64,000 bases of DNA from contig NC_084609.1 in assembly GCF_033807715.1 (NCBI RefSeq), positions 33,599,350 to 33,663,349 on the forward strand. The letters are read 5' to 3'. The first letter of the stretch is position 1. Every line of letters begins with the position of its first letter. This DNA comes from Cololabis saira. Taxonomy: Eukaryota; Chordata; Actinopteri; Beloniformes; Belonidae. This document shows, piece after piece, positions 33,521 through 45,156 of the stretch. A program made the translations under genes and the position numbers. The notes under the pieces were generated by a model. That model searched no databases and was not told where the DNA came from. It worked only from the letters and a program-made list of their open reading frames with translations.

Positions 33521-33900
33521 GCCTTGCAGGACACTAAATGACTGTTTTGTGGCATGACATGGGAACAATTGGCTCAGATTGAACATGTACATGAAAAAGT
33601 ACCCCACATTTAACACTCAAATGTAGCATGTCAGCTGTCCTTTTCACATTAACTGACAAAGGGTTGCGTGTCTAGCTGGCCCCGCTAATAACTTGCCTCA
33701 GAGGGTACACTTAATCACAGGACAGGCCTAATGTAAAGAGATATGACGCAGATATGACAAGACAAAGATATCCACGAGCTCCTCATCCTCAGAGCCATGG
33801 ATACCATAAATCTGTATATTACATAACCATAATGTGCAACTGGCTGCAAAAATGCAAGGAACGAAACCCCGGTCAGGTCAAATTGAAGACCAAAGAACTT
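33521..33900. other. Intronic sequence, no recognised feature
   Basis: Nothing recognised. Confidence 0.4.
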
Positions 33901-34440
33901 ATTTGCGTCATGTTACCATCGTGTTTCGTAGGAGGCTGCCACTCATTAACGCCTCCCGCGTCACCTTCCCTCCCTTCGTCTCTGTTTCAGTAACACACCA
34001 TCCATTGGGCCAGTTATTTAGATACCTAGATGTTCATCTGGGCAACAGATTGGATTAAAAATGTAGCATTAAGTGTGTCTGCAGGAAGAAACAGAGAAAA
34101 TCGTATTTCTCAAAAATGTTTAGGTCCTTTAATGTTTGCAGAAAGATGTCGTGTGTCTTGCAAAACTGGTGTGTTGAGGCAGCAGCAGTACAGCCAGGGA
34201 CAAAACGAAACTGAACTCGTACAGAAGGCTGGCTCTGTACTAGGGACTGCTCTGGAGACCTTTGAGCTGACTGTACAAAGAAGAATGTTCCAAAATATCA
34301 TGCACAATACTGCACATTCTCCACGTAACATAGCGGTTAAACAATGGATTGTTTTCAGTTGCCGGCTTCGCAGAGTCATTGCACTAAGAAACAGTACAGG
34401 AGATCATCCTTCCTACAACAATAAGCTTATACAATGAATC
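33901..34440 (+). pseudogene. LINE ORF2 C-terminal fragment
   Basis: Plus-strand frames give GQLFRYLDVHLGNRLDWI, then VQKAGSVLGTALETFELTVQ, RRMFQNIMHNTAHSP and a final FSCRLRRVIALRNSTGD region ending at a stop at 34435. This matches the conserved tail of one fish LINE group (KAGSVLG motif after the YLGVHL motif). The middle is worn and the 5' part missing. Confidence 0.7.
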
Positions 34441-34616
34441 TTTAAATTAAACTGAACTTAACTGATTTGAGTTACTAGGACTTTTACTGAAGATAGAGTA
34501 GAATGTTCTGTATTGTAGGTACAACAGAGAGTTTAGCTTGATTGGCTGTTAACAGCGTATTGTAAAGCCTGTCCTTAAACCTGGCATTAGTTTTTTTTAA
34601 GCATATCCTACTTATA

Positions 34617-34982
34617 CAGGACTGTCTCAGAAAATTTGAATATTGTGATAAAGTCCTTTATTTTCTGTAATGCAAAAATGTCATACATCTGGATTCATTA
34701 CAAATCAACTGAAATATTGCAAGCCTTTTATTATTTTAATATTTCTGATCATGGCTTACAGCTTAAGAAAACTCAAATATCCTATCTCAAAAAATTAGAA
34801 TATTCTGGGAATCTTACTCTTAAACTGTAAACCATGATCAGCAATATTAAAATAATAAAAGGCTTGCAATATTTCAGTTGATTTGTAATGAATCCAGAAT
34901 GTATGACATTTTTGTTTTTTTAATTGCATTACAGAAAATAAAGAACTTTATCACAATATTCTAATTTTCTGAGACAGTCCTG
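34617..34982 (+). mobile_element. Palindromic TA-type MITE, full copy
   Basis: 366 bp; CAGGACTGTCTCAGAAAATT to the inverse end AGACAGTCCTG. The two arms (aaatcaactgaaatattgca / gcaatatttcagttgatttg) make almost the whole element a hairpin. Left flank TA; right flank CA, a likely mutated TA. Confidence 0.88.
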
Positions 34983-35336
34983 CAAAGTCAGCTCATATCA
35001 TCCCTAATTTCTTGACTCACTCTGGTTTTTGCATCCTGTCTTCAGTATGCTTCGTGTACTCCTGGACATTAGCTCAGGGGACTGATTACTTGTGCTTGAC
35101 CTCTGCTCTGTTAAATAAACCTTATCTTGTCATCTTTTACCAGGGTGTGTCTTGCCTTTGAGTCCTCCACTAACAACTATCACCTCTTCCCTTGACTAAA
35201 CCTTAAATCTCCTCATACATCAGTGTACAGAAGTCAATGCTGATTGTTATTGCAGATGAACAGCAATTGAAGATGAGGCTTTTGTCAATAACACTGTACA
35301 CAAAAAGAGTAAAACCTACGTTTTTGTTGTCTCTAG

Positions 35337-35453
35337 TGACTTGTAACTATGGAAACGGCGGTTGCCAGCACACATGTGATGACACAGATACAGGGCCGGT
35401 GTGTGGCTGCCACCAAAAGTACGCCCTGCACTCAGACAGCAAGACCTGCATTG
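35337..35453 (+). CDS. scube1: scube1 exon, EGF-like module (probably the fifth)
   Basis: The acceptor is ttgtctctag ending at 35336 and the donor is GTGAGT at 35454. Phase is 1 at both ends, and the exon is 117 bp (39 codons). The joined peptide reads [20 protein letters not shown], then [19 protein letters not shown], with six cysteines in EGF order. [15 protein letters not shown] is the part that most suggests SCUBE1. The last base G pairs with AG from either of the next two exons to give Glu, so the frame survives with or without the following 90-bp exon. Confidence 0.92.
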
Positions 35454-36022
35454 GTGAGTGACTGTCATGATGCAAAACACACCTGAAAACCTCCCAGCTG
35501 GCTGACTGGTCTGAAAAAGCGTAGCACAAAGTTTAGACAATACGAAAGAGAGAGTATAGACAATAATAATGCACCAATTCTGAAATTTCCTTTGATTTTT
35601 ATTCCTTTGTACACAAAATAAACCCAAGCTATTCAATGTTTGTTTTTTTTAACTACATTTCATTTGTTATTTCATAGTACAATAAAAAAAATTTCGAGGG
35701 TATAGTAAACATGACGTCAGCTAGTATCTATGGAAGAGAGATGTTCACTTTGTCAGCTATTTTATATTTAAAAAAACAATACTAAATGTTTAAGAACACT
35801 GTTCTTCCCAAAATATTGGGAGGGGTTTGCATATTTCTCCTTTGACAATGCATAATATAATTATAGTATAATATATAAGATTGAAGGAATGTGAGGAATT
35901 TCAGTGCTTAAAGGGCAAGAGGGCAGCGCTAAGCAGACACCTGTGATCTCTGGTCCCTCTGCCAGCACTTTGTCAAGAATTGTCATTTACCATGAGATAA
36001 TGAATAACGCGGCGCTACATTC
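35454..36022. other. Intronic sequence after the second exon
   Basis: No repeat recognised. A short A/T-rich stretch at 35640-35690. Confidence 0.5.
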
Positions 36023-37049
36023 ACAAATACTAGGGGTGTAACAATATATCGTGGCACGAAATTTCACGATACAAAAACGTCACGATACGTGTCGTGGAGA
36101 TGACAAACTGTATCACGATATTGGGTTATTAATATTAATCTATTGTGTTAACTAGTAACGCGCATCCGACCACGCCTCGACCCGCGGACCAAAATCTTCC
36201 TCCGCTCAGAAGAAACTAGTCCCGTTTTGGTCCCGATCACGGGACTCTTGCAGGGTTTTGAGGTCTGAACTTTTACTGATGTAAGGCTGGTGTAGAGTTA
36301 AGCCTTACCTTATTAAATTAAACCTTTTTGGGGTGGTGAGTAGGATAAACACGGGGACAACTTCTGCTGAGTTCCAGTGTACTTTAATGTCCCTCAACAG
36401 TGTAGGATTTTAGAACATCAACACAGCACCTAGTGCCGTACTGTGGCGTATCACTCCGCCCAATCTAAAACAGACTAATCACTACAGATAAACTGACTAG
36501 TGTCATTATAGTCCCTGATTTACATCACAATATAAAGAATAGATTTATAAAATAATCAACCCTGAATTACCAAAATAACTTTCTTAACAAAAATAAATCT
36601 CCTCTTACACTTATAAGGTGAGCATGAATCAATCTTTTTTATGATGTAAAATTGTATGTATTTATTTACTTGTATTTATTTATTTAATTTTAGTTGTTAA
36701 ATTTCTGGAAAAGAAAAAAAGTCAAGTCATAAATGAGAGAAACTATTCAGTTTGCGGCAAAATATTTGTACTTGTATGAAACTGCAGATGCATAATGCAA
36801 ACCTTTTACTTTTAGTTCAGTTTGTGGAAAATGGTTGGCCTGGCTTTCTCTTTAAAACTTAAACAGTTATAAAGCATTACAAACTGGAACAATAGGGCAA
36901 ATGCACAGTATTGTTTTGTATTTTGTGTCTTTCAAATAAAAGACCATTTAAAAAAAAAAAATACTGCTATAATATCGTATCGTTATCGTGACCTCAATAT
37001 CGTGTATCGTATCGTGAGATTAGTGTATCGTTACACCCCTAACAAATAC
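36023..37049 (+). mobile_element. hAT element (TAGGGGTGTAACAATA family), perfect 8-bp duplication
   Basis: Ends TAGGGGTGTAACAATATATC (36031) and the inverse of TAGGGGTGTAACGATACACT (to 37041). ACAAATAC is exact on both sides (36023-36030, 37042-37049). Inside, the left part has rich cgatacgtgtcgtgg words; no transposase frame is left, so this is a non-autonomous derivative of 1011 bp. Confidence 0.95.
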
Positions 37050-37697
37050 CACTTGAACTTTTACTGTCAAAAAAGGAGCATTGTGTTAAATTATTTACTG
37101 ATGTCCATGCATTTTGGTTGGGGAAGAGGAAGTTCCAGGTACTAGACTAGCTTGCCTGAACTCCTTACCTGTCGTGACAGCAGCTACTGAACCTTGTACT
37201 GCTGCAAAAACTCTTCACTCATTTTCCAAGACTAACTTATCATTTCTTGGCACCCTCAGTACCAGAATGCTTTACTAATAATGGAAGAAAAAATGGAAAA
37301 ATTACAAAGTTCCAAAAGTTTTACTGTCCCAAAATTTTGTGGATTTTTTCTAGATGCAGAAATAAAAAGATTTATAATGTCAAATTAAATTAAATGTAAC
37401 ATTAGATATCTTAGGCTCATATTGTCTACAAAAAAAACAATAAATTAAAAGAAATTAGATGCATTTCATTTTTCCTGTTAGGAGTGGTATTCATTCATCA
37501 GATGTAATCAATTAACGTTTTAATTTAATCTGTTACATTCTGGCTTTATTTATACTACTGTATTTGACAGTTTAGAGGTTTCATTTAATAATTGATAAGC
37601 CAATCATTAGTGTTACTGTGTTTTCTAAAGATACAATCTTTTTTAAAGACATTGTTTAATACCAGTAATAATTTTAAATGATAACTTACTGGGCTTT
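37050..37697. other. Intronic sequence, no recognised feature
   Basis: AT-rich; nothing recognised. Confidence 0.5.
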
Positions 37698-38126
37698 AAA
37701 AACTTACGGAGCCCCTCTGGTGACATTTGAAAAAAATAAAATAATGCTTGGCCACGCATAAATAACTCGTGGCCACGAGATAATCAATGCGTGGCCACGC
37801 ATTATGTATCTCGTGCCCACGCATTATTTTACTCGTGGATGGCATTATAACCTACTGTCTGGACTTCGTGGATGCAACTTCCTTGGTGGGATGGTTATTC
37901 ATCATTAATAACAGTAATTAAAGTCTATTTATATTAAAGAGCAAGAGTATTGTCATGGCGAGTGTAGTAATAACATGTGACATTTGAAAAAAATTAAATA
38001 ATGCGTGGCCACGCATTAATAACTCGTGGCCACGCATTGATTATCTCGTGGCCACGAGATATTAACTCGTGGCCACGAGTTATTTTATTTTTTTCAAATG
38101 TCACCAGAGGGGCTCCGTAAAAACTA
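37698..38126 (+). mobile_element. MITE with CGTGGCCACG sub-repeats, 8-bp duplication
   Basis: Ends ACGGAGCCCCTCTGGTGACA (37706) and exact inverse (to 38118), with arms of about 50 bp. Flanks AAAAACTT and AAAAACTA match at 7 of 8. Inside each arm the palindrome CGTGGCCACG recurs (about nine times in all), alternating with taataactcgtgg words. Confidence 0.9.
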
Positions 38127-40300
38127 GACATGAGCTGATTTTTTGTTTCTCTCAAGTCCACCGGACTTTATGTTTTTTGCAGTTAAACAGTTCCTTTATT
38201 TCTGAACACTATTAGTCGCTAGTCACATAGTTAACCCAGTAGCTGGTCCGAGGGCTGAGAGGAAACCTCCCATCTCGTTTCTGTTGACTGTGGGATTTAG
38301 TTTATATCTTGCTGTAAGATGGTGGTTGCACATTAAATGACTTAAAATGTAATGAGATACATTTGTGAACCACACAGGACAGCAACATTAAAATGACTTG
38401 AATAAATAGATTATGATGTCCCACTGTAATCTTTGCAACATAAACTCAAGCCTTAAATACATAATAACCTCAAGAAATCAACACCATTGTAATATGTGTG
38501 GAAACGTTGCGATATTACTGAGTTTTTTGAGCTGGTTGACAGATGTACCACAGTAAAAATGTATTCCTCATCTGAAAAGACCAGTTAACCCCCAGCAGGC
38601 AGCGGTTCTGCTGTCAGAAGAAGTCTCAGCCTTGTCTTCTCACTTTAATGCTAGTCATTTTCATGATGTGTAGAGGATAAATAAGGCATTCCAGGTAAGT
38701 GAAGCTGCTCATTTCTTTTTCTGCTCATGTATATTTGCCTCGTCTCAGAGCAGGTTTTAGGTCCAGTAAAGTGTTGGAGAGTATTGGTCTCAGATGCTTC
38801 AATTATAAGCCCTGGGCAGATGAACTTTAAATGAACTAATTGCAAGCTAAAGGTTTCTTTTTTCCTGTTCTCTCGAACATTTTCCTTCTCAGCCTCTGAT
38901 GAATAAAGGAAAGTAGAAACCTGGATAAAACACAGAATTTTAATATCTAGCTTTTATTTTTATTCATGTTGTAGCCAATTTATATGTTTATTTGAAAATG
39001 GAAACAGGTGTGTGTTCAGGGAGGGAAGGTCAAATCCTGCATACTAACGGGCTAAAGTGTTCAGTGTACAAATGATTATGTAATAATGAATAGTAGTCCC
39101 AAAACTACCGCTTCAGTTTCCGTAATTGATTTTTTATTCATATTATTTAAAATAAAATGTTATAATTGTTATGTCATATTATTGTGTGATTGTGTTATTG
39201 TGGTAGTAGGACATTAAGTAAGCTGATCTTACACTGAAAATGCAAAGTAAGATACCGTCTCAGACTTTTCTGTGTGGATTTCTTGACTTGAAAACTGAAA
39301 AATGTTCTTGTGCACTGCTGTACAAAATAAACAATCTTTTCAGGTCATGAACTTAATCGGGACTGTTTGTGCTGATTTTGGGTTGTGGTAAATACTGTAA
39401 TTAGTTACAGTAGCCAGCTGTATATTTAACATTCTGGCTCTTGAACACATTAGGCTTGCTTTGTGAACTGTTTTTTTCTATTAATTAATCAATAATCAAC
39501 TAGTTGACAGAATATGTTATTAAAGTTAGTCCCAAATTATGTGAAACAAAAAAGAAACTAAACTGGAGCAAGCAGTAAATGGCTCTTTAAATACCAAAAA
39601 AACGGAAACAGTATACAAACACATTAATTTGAACTGTGATGCAAGGGCTTCATCTGGATGGATGAGCGCAATAACCTTTGAATTCAAGCCAAACCTTGTT
39701 TTCCTTTTGGGGGTTTGCATGATTTTTAACAAGTAAGGACAAAACTGAAATAAGTTGGAGAAAACTTCCTAAAAATTCACTTTTTATGGGCATTATGAAA
39801 TGGAGGTTAACATCTAACAAAAGCAACTAAGACCAAAGTTCAATGTCTTATTTGGCTGTTCGTCTGCTATTCAAACTGGACACAAAATCCGGAAAATATG
39901 TTTTTAGAAGTTCATAATAGGCAGAAATGCCCAAATCAGTCATTTACAAAGCCCAGAACTTGGAGTCAGAATGAGTTTTGACTCGCCTCCGGCCAGAGTC
40001 TTGATGCTGGCAGCGTGTCAGCTCTTTAAATGTCTTTCCTATTAATAAGCTGCTTCAGACTCCATCTGGCATGTGTTACCAAGTTCTGCTTAATTTGTAA
40101 TTGGGATGTTAAAATCTTAATGAAGCGAAAGAATAATAATAATGATTTTAAAAAAGAGAGTCTGATGAACTTTCTTTGTGTTTAAAAGTGTGTGACTTAA
40201 CACTTTGTTACATTTAAACTTGATTTTACAACAACCTGTTTGACCAGAAGACATTCAGTTCTCTAATTTCTGTGTATGGACTGAGAAACACAAATGATGT
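38127..40300. other. Intronic sequence, largely unique
   Basis: Over 2 kb without recognisable repeat ends or coding signal. It is the longest apparently repeat-free stretch in the window. Confidence 0.5.
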
Positions 40301-40392
40301 CAGTGGTATCAATAACCACCATGATTTCCAGTTGATCAATAACCACCATGATTTCCAGTTGATAAACTGTCTATGCAACTGTCTATGCAACC
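40301..40392 (+). repeat. Two short tandem duplications
   Basis: gatcaataaccaccatgatttccagtt-type unit of 27 bp appears twice, followed by ctgtctatgcaa twice. Confidence 0.9.
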
Positions 40393-40421
40393 ACTGGGAC
40401 CAGTCTCTCTCTCTCAGTCTT

Positions 40422-41208
40422 CTACGGTGGCCGAGACCCGCCATTGTTGAAAATAAAAGTAACGCTGCAAACAGAAACAAACGCTGCTGCAAATTAAAGA
40501 AACGCTGCAAATAAAAAGAAACGCCGCTGCAAATAAAATAAATGCTGCAAATGAAAAAAAAGCAGCTGCAAATAAAATAAACGCTGCAAATTAAACAAAA
40601 ACGCAGCTGCAAATAAAATAAACGCTGCAAATAAAAAAAAACGCAGCTGCAAATAAAATAAACGCTGCAAATTAAACAAAAACGCTGCTGCAAATAAAAT
40701 AAACGCTGAAAATATAAAGAAACCCTGCTGCAAATAAAATAAAAAACGACCCAAATAAAAAAGCCACAACGGAAGTGAATTACCGGGGACTATTTTTGCT
40801 GATGCACCGGTGTTTTTTTTACGTGAGAGGAGAAGTCCCTGAGCACCACACACAGCTTCAACTTCACATTCATCCAAATAACTATTGTTACCCACGCTTT
40901 AGATTATTCTTGGCATTATTATTAATGATAAAAACAACAAAAACAACACACATAAAAACACCGGTGCATCGGCAAAAACAGTCCCCGGTAATTCACTTCC
41001 GTTGTGGCTTTTTTATTTGCGTCGTTTTTTATTTTATTTGCAGCGGGGTTTCTTTATATTTTCAGCGTTTCTTTTATTTGCAGCAGCGTTTGTTTTTGTT
41101 TGCAGCGTTTATTTTATTTGCTAAGCGTTTATTTTATTTGCAGCGGCGTTTGTTTCTGTTTGCAGCGTTACTTTTACTTGCAGCAATGGCGGGTCTCGGC
41201 CACCGTAG
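40422..41208. mobile_element. Large fold-back element with GCTGCAAATAAA repeats in both arms
   Basis: Outer arms CTACGGTGGCCGAGACCCGC (40422) and the inverse (to 41208) match fully. Next come tandem gctgcaaataaaataaacgc words in the left arm and their reverse complement in the right arm, then inner arms acggaagtgaattaccgggg...gcaccggtgttttt and the inverse, around a loop of about 110 bp (40820-40940). The left array is longer than the right. Hydrophobic open frames on both strands come from the repeat. Confidence 0.9.
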
Positions 41209-43912
41209 TCTCCTGCCTGTGTCTGCCTCTCTCGCCCTCACCAGGGTTAGACTGACACTAACTGGTTTTTTTTCTAGCTGCTTTGAAGAAGTGGAAAACT
41301 CCATCAAGAGAATCCTACCGTTTGGAAACAAAATGAGAGCAGGAACCCTCCTTTACCTCGTTTCCCAGCGTCTTTTCACTTTGTGCCCATCCCTCTTTTC
41401 ATATTTTGATGAGGGAACGGGCCTCTCTGTGTGTGGCCTGGGTGCCCCTACTGCTCTCTGGGCGTACCTTTAACCCTAAGCTCTTTTCTTTACCCTTTAT
41501 TTATAGTGTTGTCCCTCTATTCCTCCTTCCTTTTACCTCCTACTGCTTTCTGGTGATAGTACCTGATTGCCTGTCTTGTCTGAGCATCCATGTTAGAACT
41601 AAATCAGGTGGAAATGAGGATTGGTTCTCAGTGCACGAGACCAACAAGTAACTGTGGGTTGGGGGGTGGGGTGGCGTTGGGTGTGGGTCGGGGGATGGGG
41701 GTGGGGGGGTCAAGGGCCATGTGTTAGACTCTGTGGTTTATCGGACATCTCAATTGCAGCCTTGTCTTAGATACAACTCTGACCAAAACAAGCCTGATCT
41801 TCCCCTGCAGTCCTTTCGCTGCCTCCTCATTCACCAACTCCATCCCAAGCCAATATTAGCAACTAAACGTCAAAGAACCAAAACACTGCCACTGCAAACA
41901 TCGCTTCCATGCCTTAATCTCCTACCAACAGCACCCATCGTAACATACAATTAATAGCGAGGCAGGGACTTGCACTGTCCATTCTTCTTCACTCTCATAT
42001 CCTGCCATTCCTATTGCATGTGTCCCTCAGGAGTCCTACACTGTCCATTTCCCTCTCTCTTTTCAATAATGTGTCCTTTTATTGTTTGTCTATGTTAACC
42101 AGCTGCATTGAAGAACCTGCACTGTTTGTATGGATTCCATTTTTATTCATTTTCCCTTTTTTAATTGAAGTATATATTATTGTTTCTGTTGCTTTTTAGT
42201 AATTCAGATTTTTCTGTTTCCTTCCAGTGCACTGGTTTTTACCATTCTTCTCCTAGTTGTAGTAGCATAGAGTGGTTTAACTCTGCCCCCTCCTTGTCCT
42301 ACATAAGTCTTGAGAACAGCTTCCCTCTCTGTGGGCCTCTGAAAACTCAAAGTCCCATAGACTCTTAAGGAATGAGTGCCTGGGACTTCACCTTCACCCT
42401 TTTTTCAAATCTGTCTTACACATCCCTTCCTCACGCACACACACACACACAAGCATTTATGTTTTTTCTTCCCCCTCTAACACTTTTTTTCACACACTCA
42501 AGCAAACAGACACTCAAACGGAGGCATACTGGTATGCACAAGCTTTGGATTCAACAATCACACATTCACACAGCCACATCTTACCCCGTTAGCTCGGCAC
42601 CAGAAAGCTCCCATTCATCCCCGAGTGCACTTCAGAGAGTCCTTCACTTTGTCCATCGTGTGAGAGGAGAGAAAAAAAATGGTGGTAAGGTAGGGCTGGG
42701 GAAATGGAAGGGTCATTAATTGTGCCCATATCTGTCCCCCACCACCTCCAAAAACATGAAAGGCCTGCCCTTTTGCAGCAAATGTTATTCATTCTTAAAG
42801 AGATGCTCATTCAGGCCGTACTAACCGGCCCAGGGGAAGGCTGGATACCGTTCCCAGTGATATCACTCAACCAAAATACCCAATGCAGTACATGCATGCG
42901 ACTTTAACATTCATCCGATAATACAAGAAGTGTAACCTTCCTTGATTTCTCCCTCACTATTCTCCCTCCACCCCCGCTGCCCAGCTTTTGGGAATGTGGT
43001 TTTTGTCCAGTGTTGACTCTTAGAGCCAGTTGTGATGTGTTCCATAGACAAACAGGCAACCAGCGCTGCCCCCAGACTACCCGCTATTCCTTTTTTTTCC
43101 TTTTTTCTGTGCATGCCCTCCCTATACACTCTTTCCAACCCCATTTTTCAGTGTGTATAAATCTCCTCTCATTGTGAACCATAATGGGAATGTCTGTCTT
43201 TTGTCTCCGAACTTTCTTTCTTCCTTTTTTTTTCCATCTGTTTTTATTATTTCCTCTCAGTCATCTTGACATTTCCAAGATCTTCAAGCACCTACTCGAT
43301 GCTAATTGCTCGCTCATGCTCCTCCTATGCACCACCCTTTGTAATTTCTCTCGTCACACACTGTTTTCTTTGCTTATGTCTTTTGCTTACATTTAAAGCA
43401 GCTTGTCTTGGAAATGTCAGACTTAACTTCTTCCTATTCTTTATCTTCTTCGTCCTCTGTTCTGATATGAGGTAAACATTGCTGACAGAGTGTGACTGTT
43501 TGATATGGAAGACATCGGCAACAGGAACATCAGCATCAGAATCACAATCTAGTTTAATGTTCCCTCTCACCTCATCCAATCCCTAAACCCCATATCTGTA
43601 CAGTTTTAAGAACTATCTTTTTGTTTGAATCCCTGAACATACATCTTTTTCTCCCTTTTTTTGCCTACCTAATGCTCATTTTATAAGTTCCCCACTGATA
43701 CTGATCTTTTTTTTTTGTTATTTTGATTTGCTCTGGGGGATTTAGCATCATTTGGGGATTAACACTAACAGGGATTTTAGCATCTCTTCATCACTTCTTG
43801 CTACTTGGCTTTGGCTTTTTGCTCAAACGCCAAGAGGGGCTGAAGGTCTGGTCATTTGGGCTTCTCATTAACCTGCTGCTCACTGTTTGTCCCCTTGTCA
43901 CTTGTGTTTTAG
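41209..43912. other. Intronic sequence before the third exon
   Basis: Pyrimidine-rich, with a G-rich tract (below), a short (CA)n at 42437-42451 and T-rich runs. No transposon ends recognised. Several open frames exist but none has a codon pattern or domain that I know. Confidence 0.5.
41655..41712 (+). other. G-rich tract, potential G-quadruplex
   Basis: GGGTTGGGGGGTGGGGTGG, then GGGTGTGGGTCGGGGGATGG and GGGTGGGGGGG lie within 58 bases of the transcribed-sense strand; at least six G-runs of three or more with loops under 7 bases. Confidence 0.75.
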
Positions 43913-44002
43913 AGAAAGATGAGGCTGCAATTGAGAGCTCTGAGTTCAATGCCACGTCAGTAGCTGATGTGGACAAGCGGGTGAAACGGCGGCTACTTAT
44001 GG
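43913..44002 (+). CDS. scube1: scube1 exon, linker between EGF modules
   Basis: The acceptor is gtgttttag ending at 43912 and the donor is GTAACT at 44003; both ends are phase 1 and the length is 90 bp. It codes [20 protein letters not shown] followed by [10 protein letters not shown]. It holds no cysteine, one N-glycosylation sequon (NAT) and a basic cluster RVKRR that fits the R-x-K/R-R pattern of furin-like convertases. This linker is a known feature of SCUBE1 and SCUBE2. Cleavage at the basic cluster is inference. Being symmetric, the exon could be skipped without a frameshift. Confidence 0.9.
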
Positions 44003-44244
44003 GTAACTCTTTTCTTCCTCTTTCTATGTGTTGCCATGCCGCTTGTGCTTGTATCCCTGACTCTACATCTCCTCGTTCCTCTTTGTTTCCCTCTCTTTTC
44101 TTTGTTAAAAACATTTTTGTAAATCTTTGGTACCCACTTTGTCCACCCCCACAATCACATGTTCACTGCAGCCGTCTGTAAGACAGGAAGGATGAATGAG
44201 GACAGGATATTTTACAATGCTTTTTAGCTAAGTCCCCTCCAAAT

Positions 44245-45156
44245 TTCAGGGAGATTGAGACCATAGACATATATATGTATACATCGAGTGTTCTTGCCCG
44301 CTGCTGCGATACGTCAACGTCGCCGCCATATTGGATGTTCAAGACTGCGCTGTAAACTAATACAAGTAAATTGACTTATTTTCATAAAGCATCTTTCTAC
44401 GAAGAAATGTACGTTTTACGTCTCATTTATTCATTCACACACGCACTAATATACTTGGAAACAGTTAGGCACCAAATATAATATATTTAATTTTCTCAGA
44501 CGGCAAAAATAAGAACTTTATTGATCCCACATAGGAGTAATTCATGTTATATCAGCTATAGAGAACAAGGTAGTGCCGAAAAACTATATATATCCCCCTC
44601 ACAAAAATAAGAAAAATAGAGAAACATAATTTCTCATCAACAAAACACATTTTACATTTTTATACATTACATTAAATTTTATTGTTATTTTATTGTCTGA
44701 AAAATGGTTCAAATACGTTATGTTGTTATTTGAATTTTTTTTAATGTGTTTTGTTGATGAAAAAATATGTCTATTTTTGTGAGGGGGGATATATATTGTT
44801 TTTCGGCTCTACCTTGTTCTCTATAGCTGATATAACATGAATTACTCCTATGTGGGATCAATAAAGTTCTTATTTTTGCCATCTGAGAAAATTAAATATA
44901 TTATATTTGGTGCCTAACTGTTTCCCAAGTATATTAGTGTGTGTGTGAATGAATAAATGAGACGTAAAACATACATTTCTTTGTAGAAAGGCGCTTTATG
45001 AAGATAAGTCCATGTACTTGTATTAGTTTACAGCGCAGTCTTGAACATCCAATATGGCGGCGACGTTGACGTATCGCAGCAGCTCCATGGACGGAGGAGG
45101 AGACATGGATATGGATTGAGACTGTGTGTATGTCTGTATGTCTCAATCTCCCTGAA
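44245..45156. mobile_element. Long inverted-repeat (fold-back) element
   Basis: Outer ends TTCAGGGAGATTGAGA (44245) and TCTCAATCTCCCTGAA (to 45156). The arms, about 400 bp each, mirror closely: gctgcgatacgtcaacgtcg / cgacgttgacgtatcgcagc; aagaactttattgatcccac / gtgggatcaataaagttctt; ctatagagaacaaggta / taccttgttctctatag. The centre is at about 44690. No coding or target duplication recognised. Confidence 0.9.

Noticed and set aside
40226..41473. Long hydrophobic frames that look like membrane proteins
   Set aside because: They read through the GCTGCAAATAAA repeats and T-rich DNA of the fold-back element; the FYLQR-type periodicity follows the DNA repeat.
41209..43580. Several 60-80-codon frames in the intron before the third exon
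   Set aside because: No domain, no splice context matching the gene and no agreement between neighbouring frames.
43723..44181. A 152-codon frame covering the linker exon as a gene of its own
   Set aside because: Only 43913-44002 matches SCUBE; the extension runs through intron past a good acceptor and donor.
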